From NCBI GenBank assembly GCA_943788135.1, contig CALSPC010000007.1, positions 372,001-436,000 on the forward strand: a DNA stretch of 64,000 nt, written 5' to 3'. Numbering within the stretch: the first letter of the stretch is position 1; each line of letters starts with the position of its first letter. A model generated the notes under the pieces. The model searched no databases. It was given only the letters and a program-made list of their open reading frames with translations, and was not told the DNA's origin. The position numbers were made by a program, and so were the translations under genes. Positions 41,997-51,595 of this stretch are shown one piece after another. This DNA comes from an uncultured Paracoccaceae bacterium (lineage in GTDB: Bacteria; Bacteroidota; Bacteroidia; Flavobacteriales; Flavobacteriaceae).

Positions 41997-44156
41997 CTAT
42001 TTTTTCATAAATCTACTAATCAGTTCTGATTTTGCTGCTTTAACTTTTATAAAATATAGTCCTTTTGAAAGGCCCGAAACTTGAATTCGATTTGATGGGT
42101 TAAGAGTGCTTGTCATTACTTTCTTTCCACTAATGTCATATATTTCATAAGCGCTTAAAGGTACATTATTTTGAAGAGTAATTGTCAATTCGTCCTGAAC
42201 GGGGTTTGGAAATAATTTTAACTGTGAAGTATTTACGGTTTTTGTGTTTAAAGTGGCATTGACAAGAACTCCATAGTCATCTGCGCGTTTAATTAAACCA
42301 TCACCACAACTATTCCCAGATTCTCTAGTAACAGAAATAACACGCATTGTTAATGGAATTCCTGTGACAACATCTGTTGGAGGTGTAACAGAAACAGTAG
42401 CTGAATAAGAGCCTGGGTTGCGACTGTCAACGTTATCATCCAAAACCTTTTCATCAGAATCAAAAGTTCCGTTATTATTCCAATCTATCCATACCGTAGC
42501 ACTTTGAGAGTATTCATTTATTGCATCATACTCAACAGTTAAGTCATAGGAGCTGTCAACATTAATTTGTGTGTTTTTTGAACATCTAAAGTCTCGAACT
42601 ACAGGGGATACATTACTAGTACTTGTAATGTTACTTAAATTATTAAAAGATACTCTCGTGACTCCAGTACCATAGTTTCCTGAAGAATTGATACTTGTAA
42701 CCTCACAATAGGTTAGAAATGATGAGGAAGAAATAATAAAGCTATTTGGTTTTGTAAGGCTTGATGTTCCTTGTAGGTTTGTAATTTCTAATGTCACATC
42801 ATAAGTTCCACTATTTGAAAATGTAATGGATGGGTTTTGATCCGTTGAAGTTATAGGAGTATCTACACCATTATCAAAAGTCCATGCAAAAGAAATATTA
42901 TCATAGCCATTATTAGTAAAACTATTTGGAGTGTTTGCTGACTTATCTGTAAACGTAGTTTCGTTCCCTAAACATATAAACTTTGGGGAATCAAAATCAA
43001 TAACAGCCGCGGCTAGTGGCTCTAAAGCAGCACCTTCAAAATAGGATTTTCTACTTCCTCTACCTGCTGTTAAAGCATTAATTGCTTCAACTCTTTGACC
43101 TGCAGTAAATTCAGATGAGCAGCCAGAATAATCCATGTAATTGAACATGTGATCTTGATGAGTACCTGAGTTTCTAGCAAATCCTGTTTCAGGATTAATA
43201 ACTTGATTAAACGCTAGATCACAATTATTACTAACTGTTGTATCGCATTCCCAATAAATCGAAGGTGTTATTTGAGATGTTCGGATGTGTTCTGGTGTAT
43301 CCGCAATACCATCATCTCCGCATGTATTAGTATCAGGGTCGTCTCCGTTGAAGGTATGTGGAAGGTTCAATGCATGTCCCATTTCATGTGCCCAAGTAGA
43401 AGATGATTCCTGTAAATATGTGCAAATTAAAACCACAGAACCATCAAAAGATTGTCCATGTGCAGAAGCATAATAGGCATAACCAGCAATATAGCTAGTG
43501 CCTGTATAACAATTTGTATTATCAATTTCATCTACAATCCAAACGTTGTAGTAACTGTAAGGATCCCAAACACTATAGGCTTTAAGTTCTGTGTCAGAAA
43601 TACCTGAACTTCCGCTTCGGTTAACGCCGTTATTCACATACGCTTCATCGGAGCTCAAATCTACTCGATCAATACCATTGGTCATATTTCCGTTTGGGTC
43701 TTGTATCGCCAAAACAAATTCTATTTTCATATCTACGCCTTCTCCATCGCCATAAGTATTTGAAATACTTCTCCAATAATTATTCAAATATTTTAACCCT
43801 AACTTTACATCATTATCGGAAATATTAGTTCCTGTACCAAGAGCCTCTCCTTTGTGCATCACGTGAACAACCACTGGCACTTGAAGCACTCCATTTGATA
43901 AACGGTTTTGACCTGAAGCCGCCATTCCAATAGATTCTAGCATTTCCTCGTGACGCTTTTTGTAATCAGCGTCAGATTTCATTTTTTCATCATGAATAGA
44001 ATCTGTTCCACAAAATTCAGGAATGCCTTGTGTGCGTTGTTGAGTTCCGTTCTGGGTTGCTTGGTTAGCAGGAAGCGGAGTTAATGTTTGGCCATTGGTC
44101 TGTATGCTAAAAAATAAAGCTAAAGACAGAAGTGTATTGAAAAAGACAGTTTTCAT
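41997..44156 (-). CDS. Secreted M43-family zinc metalloprotease with PKD, GEVED and T9SS sorting domains
   Basis: A 719-residue exported protease (signal LLSLALFFSIQTNG). The catalytic domain has HEMGHALNLPH (HExxHxxxxxH) and a Met-turn-like YMDYSGCS, which places it in the pappalysin-type M43 family. A PKD-like domain (about 395-475; FAWTFDNGVD, SNSGTYDVTLEI) and a GEVED domain (TVWIDWNNNGTFDSDEKVLDD split in two strands) follow. A T9SS type A sorting domain closes it (LFPNPVQDELTITL ... GLYFIKV). It is predicted to be secreted or cell-surface attached and to degrade proteins for nutrition. Confidence 0.94.
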   Translation of the reverse strand: MKTVFFNTLLSLALFFSIQTNGQTLTPLPANQATQNGTQQRTQGIPEFCGTDSIHDEKMKSDADYKKRHEEMLESIGMAASGQNRLSNGVLQVPVVVHVMHKGEALGTGTNISDNDVKLGLKYLNNYWRSISNTYGDGEGVDMKIEFVLAIQDPNGNMTNGIDRVDLSSDEAYVNNGVNRSGSSGISDTELKAYSVWDPYSYYNVWIVDEIDNTNCYTGTSYIAGYAYYASAHGQSFDGSVVLICTYLQESSSTWAHEMGHALNLPHTFNGDDPDTNTCGDDGIADTPEHIRTSQITPSIYWECDTTVSNNCDLAFNQVINPETGFARNSGTHQDHMFNYMDYSGCSSEFTAGQRVEAINALTAGRGSRKSYFEGAALEPLAAAVIDFDSPKFICLGNETTFTDKSANTPNSFTNNGYDNISFAWTFDNGVDTPITSTDQNPSITFSNSGTYDVTLEITNLQGTSSLTKPNSFIISSSSFLTYCEVTSINSSGNYGTGVTRVSFNNLSNITSTSNVSPVVRDFRCSKNTQINVDSSYDLTVEYDAINEYSQSATVWIDWNNNGTFDSDEKVLDDNVDSRNPGSYSATVSVTPPTDVVTGIPLTMRVISVTRESGNSCGDGLIKRADDYGVLVNATLNTKTVNTSQLKLFPNPVQDELTITLQNNVPLSAYEIYDISGKKVMTSTLNPSNRIQVSGLSKGLYFIKVKAAKSELISRFMKK

Positions 44157-44193
44157 TTAGTATATTGTTTATAAATTTAAATATATAACTAAA

Positions 44194-44221
44194 CAAATAT
44201 AAGAAATTCAAAATAAACAAA
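44194..44221 (-). promoter_or_regulatory. Promoter of the M43 protease gene (TTTG-N16-TATATTTG)
   Basis: On the minus strand TTTG at 44218-44221 precedes TATATTTG at 44194-44201 by 16 bp, slightly shorter than the usual 17-19. The box lies 37 bp before the start codon. Confidence 0.55.
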
Positions 44222-44295
44222 AATAGCGCTTTAAAAGCTCAAACTATCGTCATACAATATCCATAGACCATCTTTAAGTACAATTGAATTAAAAC

Positions 44296-44320
44296 AAAAA
44301 GCCGCATGTCGCGGCTTTTT
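44296..44320 (-). terminator. Terminator of carB
   Basis: The hairpin GCCGC-ATGTC-GCGGC is flanked by A and T runs, 25 bp past the carB stop on the minus strand. It shares its stem with the terminator at 41941-41968. Confidence 0.88.
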
Positions 44321-44344
44321 GTTAAGGAGTTTAAAGTCAAAAAA

Positions 44345-47197
44345 TTATTTGCTTAGATACATTTTCCGTCTTGAGTACAAATTATAAAAGTCATCGTCTT
44401 TTAAACTGTCTATAAATAAAATACTTTCTCCTGTACTTTTCATTTCTGGTCCTAATTGTTTATTTACATTAGGGAATTTATTAAACGAAAATACCGGTTG
44501 TTTGATCGCATAGCCTTCCAACTGTGGGTTAAAATCGAAATCGGTAACTTTCTTTTCGCCTAACATAACTTTAGTTGCATAATTCACGTAAGGCTCGCCG
44601 TAGGCTTTCGCAATAAAAGGCACTGTACGTGATGCTCTTGGATTCGCTTCGATAATATAGACCTTATCATCTTTCACCGCAAACTGAATGTTAATTAGTC
44701 CTACTGTGTTAAGCGCCAAAGCAATCTTTTTGGTATGATCCTTTATTTGCTGCATGACTAAGTTTCCTAAGTTAAATGGTGGTAAAGTCGCATTACTATC
44801 ACCTGAGTGAATACCACAAGGTTCAATATGCTCCATAATTCCAATAATATAGACGTTTTCGCCGTCACAAATCGCATCGGCTTCTGCTTCTATTGCACCA
44901 TCCAAATAATGATCAAGCAACAGCTGATTTCCAGGCATTCTACTTAATAAATCTACAACGTGTTTTTCTAACTCTTCTTTGTTGATCACAATTTTCATTC
45001 CCTGTCCACCTAAGACATACGATGGACGGACTAAAATTGGGAAGTCTAAAACATCTGCAATCGCTGCCGCTTCGTCTGCTGTGGTCGCAATATCAAATTC
45101 TGGATAAGGAATATTGTTTTCTTTCAAAAGATTCGAAAATAAGCCTCTATCTTCGGCTAAATCTAAGGACTCAAAACTTGTTCCTAATATTTTTACGCCA
45201 TATTTAGTTAATTTTTCAGCAAGTTTTAGAGCGGTTTGACCCCCTAACTGCACAATGACACCTTCAGGTTTTTCATGTTTGATAATGTCATAAATATGTT
45301 CCCAAAAGACAGGTTCAAAATATAATTTATCAGCGGTATCAAAATCCGTTGAAACGGTTTCAGGGTTACAGTTAATCATGATGGTTTCATATCCACATTC
45401 TGCTGCTGCTAAAACGCCATGTACACAACAGTAATCGAACTCAATACCTTGTCCAATTCTGTTGGGGCCAGACCCTAAAACAATAACTTTTTTCTTGTCA
45501 GAAACGATACTCTCATTATCTGAAAAACGAGCACCGTCAGCGGATTCCATATCACTTTCAAAAGTTGAATAGTAGTATGGCGTTTTGGCTTCAAATTCCG
45601 CAGCACAAGTATCTACTAGCTTGTACACTCGATTAACACCCAACTCTTCACGTTTTTTATAGACTTGACTTTCTAAACAGCCTAACATATGTGCTATCTG
45701 ACGATCGCCATATCCTTTTTGTTTGGCTTCAAGCAACAACGGTTTGTCTATGGTATCAATTTTAAATGTAGAAATTTCATTTTTAAGCAAATGTAACTCT
45801 TCATATTGCTTCAAAAACCACATGTCAATCTTTGTGATCTCATGAATACGACTTAATGGAATTCCCATTTGAATCGCATCATAAATTATAAACACACGAT
45901 CCCAAGAGGCATTAGTGAGTTTTTCAATAATTTGTTCGTAGTTTTTATTCTCTTTAGCATCGGCACCTAATCCGTTTCGTTTAATTTCAAGAGATTGGGT
46001 AGCTTTGTGCAAGGCTTCTTGAAACGAACGTCCAATACCCATAACCTCACCAACAGATTTCATTTGTAAGCCTAAGGTACGATCTGAACCTTCAAATTTA
46101 TCAAAGTTCCATCGTGGTATTTTAACAATTACATAATCTAAGGTCGGTTCAAATAAGGCCGATGTCGATTTTGTAATTTGATTTTGTAATTCATCTAAGT
46201 GATACCCTAGCGCTAATTTAGCAGCAACTTTTGCAATTGGATATCCTGTAGCTTTACTTGCTAATGCAGACGAGCGCGACACTCGAGGATTAATTTCAAT
46301 AGCGATAATATCTTCTTTTTCATCTGGAGATACAGCAAACTGTACATTACATCCTCCTGCAAAATCCCCTATACTACGCATCATATGTATGGCCATATCT
46401 CGCATGCGTTGGTAGGTGCGATCACTTAATGTCATTGCAGGTGCGACGGTAATAGAATCACCAGTATGAATTCCCATAGGATCCATATTTTCGATAGAAC
46501 AAATAATAACGACATTATTGTTGGCATCTCTTAGTAACTCTAGCTCATATTCTTTCCAACCTAATAAGGCTTTATCAATCATAACCTCATGAATAGGAGA
46601 AATTTCAAGTCCACGAGTTAGTAATTCATCAAAATCTTCTTCTTTATGTACAATGGCTGCACCATCACCTCCTAATGTAAATGAAGCTCTAATGACGAGT
46701 GGGAAACCAAATTCTTGTGCAATTTCTTTTCCTTTTAGAAAAGAAGTTGCCGTGGCTTGAGGTGCCATAGGGATACCAATGTTAATCATCAATTCACGGA
46801 ATTTTTCTCTGTCTTCAGTGATGTTGATGGCATCAATATCAACCCCAATAATATCAACTCCAAAATCGGTCCAGATTCCTTTTTCGTCAGCTTCAATACA
46901 AAGATTCAAAGCCGTCTGCCCACCCATAGTTGGGAGTACCGCATCAATTTGTGGGTGGTCTTTAAGAATTTTGATAATGGACTTTGTAGTCAACGGCAAC
47001 AAATACACATGATCGGCCATTGCAGGATCCGTCATAATAGTTGCAGGATTTGAATTGATTAGAATGGTTTCAATACCATCTTCTCTTAGTGAGCGAAGTG
47101 CTTGAGTTCCCGAATAATCAAATTCACAAGCTTGTCCAATGACGATGGGTCCTGAACCTATAATTAAAATTGATTTTAGATGTTTACTTTTAGGCAT
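44345..47197 (-). CDS. carB: Carbamoyl-phosphate synthase large subunit (without C-terminal MGS domain)
   Basis: Makes carbamoyl phosphate from bicarbonate, ammonia and two ATP for pyrimidine and arginine synthesis. At 950 residues it contains both ATP-grasp halves. The first starts KSILIIGSGPIVIGQACEFDYSG in two strands, and the second contains VIVLGSGPNRIGQGIEFDYC in the same role. The central oligomerisation region lies between them. It stops about where the E. coli protein (1073 residues) begins its MGS-like allosteric domain, so UMP/ornithine control of that type should be missing. This shorter form is, as far as I know, usual in related bacteria. carA is not in the window. A terminator hairpin follows. 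Confidence 0.96.
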   Translation of the reverse strand: MPKSKHLKSILIIGSGPIVIGQACEFDYSGTQALRSLREDGIETILINSNPATIMTDPAMADHVYLLPLTTKSIIKILKDHPQIDAVLPTMGGQTALNLCIEADEKGIWTDFGVDIIGVDIDAINITEDREKFRELMINIGIPMAPQATATSFLKGKEIAQEFGFPLVIRASFTLGGDGAAIVHKEEDFDELLTRGLEISPIHEVMIDKALLGWKEYELELLRDANNNVVIICSIENMDPMGIHTGDSITVAPAMTLSDRTYQRMRDMAIHMMRSIGDFAGGCNVQFAVSPDEKEDIIAIEINPRVSRSSALASKATGYPIAKVAAKLALGYHLDELQNQITKSTSALFEPTLDYVIVKIPRWNFDKFEGSDRTLGLQMKSVGEVMGIGRSFQEALHKATQSLEIKRNGLGADAKENKNYEQIIEKLTNASWDRVFIIYDAIQMGIPLSRIHEITKIDMWFLKQYEELHLLKNEISTFKIDTIDKPLLLEAKQKGYGDRQIAHMLGCLESQVYKKREELGVNRVYKLVDTCAAEFEAKTPYYYSTFESDMESADGARFSDNESIVSDKKKVIVLGSGPNRIGQGIEFDYCCVHGVLAAAECGYETIMINCNPETVSTDFDTADKLYFEPVFWEHIYDIIKHEKPEGVIVQLGGQTALKLAEKLTKYGVKILGTSFESLDLAEDRGLFSNLLKENNIPYPEFDIATTADEAAAIADVLDFPILVRPSYVLGGQGMKIVINKEELEKHVVDLLSRMPGNQLLLDHYLDGAIEAEADAICDGENVYIIGIMEHIEPCGIHSGDSNATLPPFNLGNLVMQQIKDHTKKIALALNTVGLINIQFAVKDDKVYIIEANPRASRTVPFIAKAYGEPYVNYATKVMLGEKKVTDFDFNPQLEGYAIKQPVFSFNKFPNVNKQLGPEMKSTGESILFIDSLKDDDFYNLYSRRKMYLSK

Positions 47198-47254
47198 TTT
47201 TTAATGTAATTGGTTGTATTATAATTGGATACGAAATTAAGTAACGTTTGGGTA

Positions 47255-47284
47255 TAAAAAAAGGCGTTGCTACAAGCAACACCT
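47255..47284 (-). terminator. Terminator of rpmH
   Basis: A hairpin (GGCGTTGCT-ACA-AGCAACACC, one mismatch) is followed on the minus strand by a T run, 26 bp past the rpmH stop. Confidence 0.8.
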
Positions 47285-47309
47285 TTAATATATTAACAAT
47301 TGTTAATCA

Positions 47310-47468
47310 TTATTTTTTGTGACGAAGTTCTGAAGAAACACTTATTTTCTTTCTGCCTTTTGCACGTCTTCTTGCAAGAACTTTTCTCCCATTGGCAGAA
47401 GCCATTCTTTCTCTAAAACCATGTTTGTTTTTTCTTTTTCTTTTCGATGGTTGAAACGTTCTTTTCAT
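47310..47468 (-). CDS. rpmH: 50S ribosomal protein L34
   Basis: A 52-residue, very basic ribosomal protein. It reads [20 protein letters not shown], then [20 protein letters not shown] and a short tail, which is the complete L34 core. It has a perfect two-box promoter upstream on the minus strand and a hairpin terminator downstream. It is not next to dnaA, rnpA or an origin here. Confidence 0.97.
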   Translation of the reverse strand: MKRTFQPSKRKRKNKHGFRERMASANGRKVLARRRAKGRKKISVSSELRHKK

Positions 47469-47544
47469 TTTAGTATATTTTTAAAACTTTACGAGTATTA
47501 TTATCCTTAAAAAATGCGCTTAAGTCCTCACTAAAAGCGCGGTG

Positions 47545-47575
47545 CAAATATACAAAGAGTTTTTACTTTGGCAAA
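47545..47575 (-). promoter_or_regulatory. Promoter of rpmH (TTTG-N19-TATATTTG)
   Basis: On the minus strand TTTG at 47572-47575 and TATATTTG at 47545-47552 are 19 bp apart, a full match to the Bacteroidota consensus. The leader would be about 70 nt. Confidence 0.78.
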
Positions 47576-47608
47576 CCTAATTTTAAAATAATTTTCATTT
47601 GTTTTTAC

Positions 47609-47616
47609 TACCTTTG
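47609..47616 (+). promoter_or_regulatory. -7 box of the TPR membrane protein gene
   Basis: TACCTTTG matches TAnnTTTG and lies 26 bp before the ATG at 47643. No well-spaced -33 box is seen. Confidence 0.45.
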
Positions 47617-47642
47617 TACTCGCAAAATAAATAACCTTAGAT

Positions 47643-48212
47643 ATGTTCAATAAAAATATAAAATTAGTTCTTGCTGCTGCCATCATTGGGTATGCTATAT
47701 ATCAAATCACAGAAACCTATGTTGGAAATGGCGTGATGCTTATTCTACTGTCTTTAATTTTTGTGTTCCTCTATTTTAAAAATGAAATGATTCTATTAGC
47801 TTTTTTGAAATTAAGAAAGCAAGATTTCCCCGGTACAGAGCGTTTACTTAACAAAATTAAAAACCCTAAATCAGCACTGACTACAAAACAACAAGGGTAT
47901 TATAATTTCTTAAAAGGAATTATGGTGTCGCAAACCAATATGAATGATGCTGAAAAATATTTCAAAAACGCAGTAAGTCTTGGTTTATCTATGGATCATG
48001 ATTTGGCTATGGCGAAATTAAACTTAGCAGGAATTGCATTCACGAAACGCCGCAAACTTGAAGCTCAAAAATTACTGCAAGAAGCTCAAAAATTAGACAA
48101 AAGAGATATGTTGACCGAGCAAATTAAAATGATGAAGCAACAAATGAAAAAAGGAGCAATGCCAAACCAACACTTTGGAGGTGGACAACAACGCGGCGGG
48201 AAACGACGTTAG
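47643..48212 (+). CDS. Membrane protein with TPR-like repeats (DUF2892-like N-terminus)
   Basis: A 189-residue protein with two N-terminal transmembrane helices (LVLAAAIIGYAIYQIT and GVMLILLSLIFVFLYF). A TPR-like helical region follows (QGYYNFLKGIMVSQTNMNDA, then AMAKLNLAGIAFTKRRKLEA), and the tail is Gln/Gly/Arg-rich (GGGQQRGGKRR). The helical repeats should lie in the cytoplasm and mediate protein contacts; the Arg-Gly tail might bind RNA. The function is unknown. It overlaps the convergent transglycosylase gene by 4 bp. Confidence 0.78.
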   Translation: MFNKNIKLVLAAAIIGYAIYQITETYVGNGVMLILLSLIFVFLYFKNEMILLAFLKLRKQDFPGTERLLNKIKNPKSALTTKQQGYYNFLKGIMVSQTNMNDAEKYFKNAVSLGLSMDHDLAMAKLNLAGIAFTKRRKLEAQKLLQEAQKLDKRDMLTEQIKMMKQQMKKGAMPNQHFGGGQQRGGKRR

Positions 48213-49138
48213 TTTTTATTTTCATAATACCCTTTTTCAGGGATTTCTAGAGTGTATAACTTCCTAGATTTATTATTCAAAAACCCCTCTCTCAACCAAG
48301 GATTATGAAGTTTGAGCTGTTTGTAATTGAGTCCAAACTTAGCTGCGAATTGCACAAAGTCAGTCACTGCAGTATCCACTTCAACTTTTGAGGTTGGAAT
48401 AGCCGAATACATATCATCTTGATCAAAGTTATAACCATACTTTTTGGGGTGTTCCATGATTTCTTTCAAAGCTACGGCACGAAATACATAACGCCCGGTT
48501 TCTTCCCCCAATAACAAATCATAATATCCGGAAACATTTTGTTTATCGAGTTGATTTGAAATCCCACGGATTCCAGCATTATAGGCCGCAGCAGCAAGAG
48601 TCCAACTCCCAAATTTTTCTTTAGCTTTTAAAAAATACTTACACGCCACATGAGTCGAAAGCTCTAAATTATAGCGTTCATCAACATTTGAATTAATTTC
48701 TAATCCATAGTCTTTTCCCGTTGACTTCATAATCTGCCAAAACCCTTTTGCACCAGCAGGAGACGTCACATTTTGAAGACCACTTTCAATAAGTGCTAAA
48801 TATTTAAAATCATCTGGAATACCATACGATTTTAAAATCGGCTCAAGTACTGGAAAATAACGATGAGAACGTTTTATTAGCAACAACCCGTTCGACTGCC
48901 AATACGTGTTTACAAGAAGTTCACGGTCCATGCGCTCACGAATATCTGGACTTTGAAGTGGCATAACTTCTCCTGAAAAATCAAGTACTTCAGGAATTTC
49001 TAACGCATAGACATTATAATCATTTTCAGCACTTGAATACTTATCTTCTGGAAGAGGGTGGCTAGAAAATGCAAGAGCTATAAACCCCACCAATATTAGG
49101 GCTCCAATAGAATACAATGTGTGTTTTATATAACGCAT
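48209..49138 (-). CDS. Lytic transglycosylase (SLT domain, MltD-like)
   Basis: A 309-residue murein lytic transglycosylase. After a signal anchor (IGALILVGFIALAFS) the SLT domain spans about 105-235, with the catalytic Glu in LALIESGLQNVTSPAGAKGFWQ (two segments) and the AAAAYNAG motif. A short C-terminal region resembles a partial LysM (FVQFAAKFGLNYKQLKLHN). It cleaves peptidoglycan strands to 1,6-anhydro products during growth and recycling. Confidence 0.93.
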   Translation of the reverse strand: MRYIKHTLYSIGALILVGFIALAFSSHPLPEDKYSSAENDYNVYALEIPEVLDFSGEVMPLQSPDIRERMDRELLVNTYWQSNGLLLIKRSHRYFPVLEPILKSYGIPDDFKYLALIESGLQNVTSPAGAKGFWQIMKSTGKDYGLEINSNVDERYNLELSTHVACKYFLKAKEKFGSWTLAAAAYNAGIRGISNQLDKQNVSGYYDLLLGEETGRYVFRAVALKEIMEHPKKYGYNFDQDDMYSAIPTSKVEVDTAVTDFVQFAAKFGLNYKQLKLHNPWLREGFLNNKSRKLYTLEIPEKGYYENKN

Positions 49139-49187
49139 AACTTTATAGGTTTAATATTTAAAAATACAAAAAAAAGTATAACCAACA

Positions 49188-49859
49188 CTATTCCAAAATC
49201 AGCATAGGTAAGTTTTTGTTGAGCCATCTGTATTTATTTAGGATCATGATGTGTGTTCCACCCTCAACAATTACACAGGTTTTGATGTTTTCTATTGGAA
49301 AAATAATATCACGATCACCATGAATATGTACTAAATTAGGGTCACTTTTGTCTTGATTCCAAGACACTACCTGTTTGATGGCCCAATCCAAATAGCGCTT
49401 ATCTGTAATGGATAAATACTGTTTGTATAAATCTAAACGGTTCACAATCGGTTTTCCAAAGGCATATTTGGATAATAAATCAATATTTTGAGCAAAAAAA
49501 CTAGTTGGAATTAATTTGTAAGCTCTTGTTTTACCCGCCAATTGAAGATGAAGAGGTAATTCTTGGCGCGTTTTAACGCTCGATATAATGATAATTTTTC
49601 TGAAATTGTGAACCAAATTCATTTCTTGAGCTATAATACCTCCAAAAGACACTCCCACCAAAACCGCATTTTCATGTTTTACTTTGGTACAAAAACGCAA
49701 TGCATATTCTGAAATAGACTCCTCCTCAAAAGGAATCATCCATTCCAAAAAGTACATTTCGAACCGATCTGGGTCTAAGTGTATATTTTTGAAAATACTG
49801 GGATTCGCAGCTAATCCTGGTAAAAAATAAATTGGTATTTTAGGTTCTTTTTGATACAC
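49188..49859 (-). CDS. Alpha/beta hydrolase
   Basis: A 223-residue alpha/beta hydrolase. It begins with the strand IPIYFLPGLAANPSIF. The nucleophile elbow is GVSFGG, the acid is likely in HGDRDIIFP, and the His is in EGGTHIMI. The substrate is unknown; it may be an esterase. No ATG precedes the conserved start back to the upstream stop, so I assign a GTG at 49859. It lacks a signal peptide and should be cytoplasmic. Confidence 0.87.
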   Translation of the reverse strand: MYQKEPKIPIYFLPGLAANPSIFKNIHLDPDRFEMYFLEWMIPFEEESISEYALRFCTKVKHENAVLVGVSFGGIIAQEMNLVHNFRKIIIISSVKTRQELPLHLQLAGKTRAYKLIPTSFFAQNIDLLSKYAFGKPIVNRLDLYKQYLSITDKRYLDWAIKQVVSWNQDKSDPNLVHIHGDRDIIFPIENIKTCVIVEGGTHIMILNKYRWLNKNLPMLILE

Positions 49860-49897
49860 TAATCGAATATATATTAACTAGTTAGATAATTTTTTCG

Positions 49898-49905
49898 TAA
49901 ATTTG
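49898..49905 (+). promoter_or_regulatory. -7 box of the small GNAT gene
   Basis: TAAATTTG matches TAnnTTTG and lies 40 bp before the ATG at 49946. No -33 box is clear. Confidence 0.45.
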
Positions 49906-49945
49906 CACTTTAGAGATTTCTAAACCCTACTTAAAACTCATTACT

Positions 49946-50242
49946 ATGGTTGACGCTTCTAATTTAATAGACAATGCTTTTTTACGCCAATATGAATTAA
50001 AAGTTGGCGGAGAGCTTGCAACCCTTGAATATTCCCAACAAGAACGAAAAATTTTTTTAACAAAACTAAACATTCCTGAAGTTTTAGAGTCAGAAGAATT
50101 TATTGAAAGTTTTCTGAAAGTTGTTTTAGAGAATATTATCGAAAAAAATATCAGCGTAGTTCCTACTAGTCCTCCAGTAGCAAAATTTATTCGGGGAAAT
50201 CGCCGGTACAAAAAAATGCTTCCTGTCGGCATACGCATTTAA
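49946..50242 (+). CDS. Small GNAT-like N-acetyltransferase (N-acetyltransf_CG type)
   Basis: A 98-residue protein of the short GCN5-related class. The first half (FELKVGGELATLEY-like, here YELKVGGELATLEYSQQERK) and the C-terminal VVLENIIEKNISVVPTSPPVAKFI match the compact N-acetyltransf_CG family, in which the acetyl-CoA site is formed by helix alpha and strand beta at the end. The substrate is unknown. It overlaps the convergent mtaB stop by 4 bp. Confidence 0.85.
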   Translation: MVDASNLIDNAFLRQYELKVGGELATLEYSQQERKIFLTKLNIPEVLESEEFIESFLKVVLENIIEKNISVVPTSPPVAKFIRGNRRYKKMLPVGIRI

Positions 50243-51573
50243 ATTTTCATTAACGACTCTTCAAATTCAAATCGTAGCAGACCATCCGAGTCAATTTCAG
50301 ATAACACAACTTTGTGAAGTGTATTTACCAATGCTGGATTCCAAGGTGACTTTACTTTGACATAGTTCTCTGTAAATCCATGAATATACCCTTCTTTATT
50401 TTCACCTTCAAATAATACCGTACGATGCGTCCCTAACTGACTTTCATAAAATGCACGACGTTTTTTTGCCGACAGGCCTCTTAAGAGCTTACTCCGCTTA
50501 GAACGAACTGCTTTGGGTACTACTCCAGGAAGCGTGGCCGCATGTGTATTTGCTCTCTCAGAATAGGTAAATACATGAAGATATGAAATATCTAGAGCGT
50601 TTAAAAAGTTGTACGTTTCGAGAAACAATTCATCGGTTTCACCAGGAAAACCAACAATAACATCAACGCCGATACAAGCATCTGGCATCACCGCTTTGAT
50701 ATGCTCTACCCTATCCTGATAAAGAGCTTTCATATAACGTCTGCGCATCGCCTTTAGCATCACATCACTTCCACTTTGAAGAGGAATATGAAAATGAGGG
50801 ACGAAAGCATTACTTTGAGCTACAAAATCAATCGTTTCGTCTTTCAATAAGTTTGGTTCAATAGATGAAATTCTTAACCTGTGAATGCCTTTTATGGTGT
50901 CCAGTGCTTCTACCAATTCAAAAAAAGTATGTTGGTGCTTTTTATTACCAAACTCACCCTTGCCATAATCACCAATATTAACGCCTGTAAGAACAATTTC
51001 CTTAATATCTTGATCTGCAATTTTTTTGGCATTATCTAATACATTTTGAAGCGTATCTGATCGTGAAATACCACGAGCTAAGGGAATTGTACAGTAAGTA
51101 CATTTATAATCGCAGCCATCTTGAACTTTCAGAAAAGCACGCGTGCGATCGCCTGTAGAATAACTACTCACATAAAAATCGGCATCTTCAATATCACAAG
51201 AATGAATAGCCCCTGTTTCATTTTTAGTAAGCTCATTTAAATAATCGGTAATTTTAAATTTTTCTGTAGCACCTAAAACCAAATCAACACCATTAACTGC
51301 GGCTAATTCCTCGGGTTGCAATTGTGCATAACAGCCTACAGCCACAATAAAAGCTTCTGAATTTATGCGTTGCGATTGCTTCACAATTGTTTTGAACCGC
51401 TTGTCAGCATTTTCCGTAACTGAACAGGTATTGATAACATATATATCAGCATATTCCGAAAACTCAACCCGATCAAAACCCTCGTCTTGAAAATGTCGTG
51501 CGATCGTTGCAGTTTCTGAAAAATTTAATTTACAGCCTAATGTATAAAAAGCGACTTTTTTTCTAGCAATCAT
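50239..51573 (-). CDS. mtaB: tRNA (N6-L-threonylcarbamoyladenosine(37)-C2)-methylthiotransferase MtaB
   Basis: A radical SAM methylthiotransferase of 444 residues that converts t6A37 to ms2t6A37 in tRNA. The N-terminal UPF0004 domain holds three cluster Cys (TLGCKLN, INTCSV, VGCYAQ), the radical SAM motif is CDYKCTYC (CxxxCxxC), and a TRAM-like domain closes the protein. The GCKLN start and overall length fit MtaB better than MiaB or RimO. It has a good promoter that reaches into the divergent SBP gene. Confidence 0.94.
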   Translation of the reverse strand: MIARKKVAFYTLGCKLNFSETATIARHFQDEGFDRVEFSEYADIYVINTCSVTENADKRFKTIVKQSQRINSEAFIVAVGCYAQLQPEELAAVNGVDLVLGATEKFKITDYLNELTKNETGAIHSCDIEDADFYVSSYSTGDRTRAFLKVQDGCDYKCTYCTIPLARGISRSDTLQNVLDNAKKIADQDIKEIVLTGVNIGDYGKGEFGNKKHQHTFFELVEALDTIKGIHRLRISSIEPNLLKDETIDFVAQSNAFVPHFHIPLQSGSDVMLKAMRRRYMKALYQDRVEHIKAVMPDACIGVDVIVGFPGETDELFLETYNFLNALDISYLHVFTYSERANTHAATLPGVVPKAVRSKRSKLLRGLSAKKRRAFYESQLGTHRTVLFEGENKEGYIHGFTENYVKVKSPWNPALVNTLHKVVLSEIDSDGLLRFEFEESLMKI

Positions 51574-51595
51574 TCTTGTACTTTTACAAAGTGGA

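Noticed and set aside
41941-44320. Two near-identical GCCGC hairpins as a possible dispersed repeat family
   Set aside because: Both are ordinary terminators with A/T flanks at gene ends; the similarity is limited to a 5-bp stem.
46757-47053. Plus-strand frame of 98 codons antisense to carB
   Set aside because: carB is unambiguous here; the antisense frame is a by-product of its codon use.
49927-50238. Minus-strand frame of 103 codons opposite the small acetyltransferase
   Set aside because: The plus-strand frame matches the N-acetyltransf_CG family and has a -7 box, so the antisense frame is spurious.
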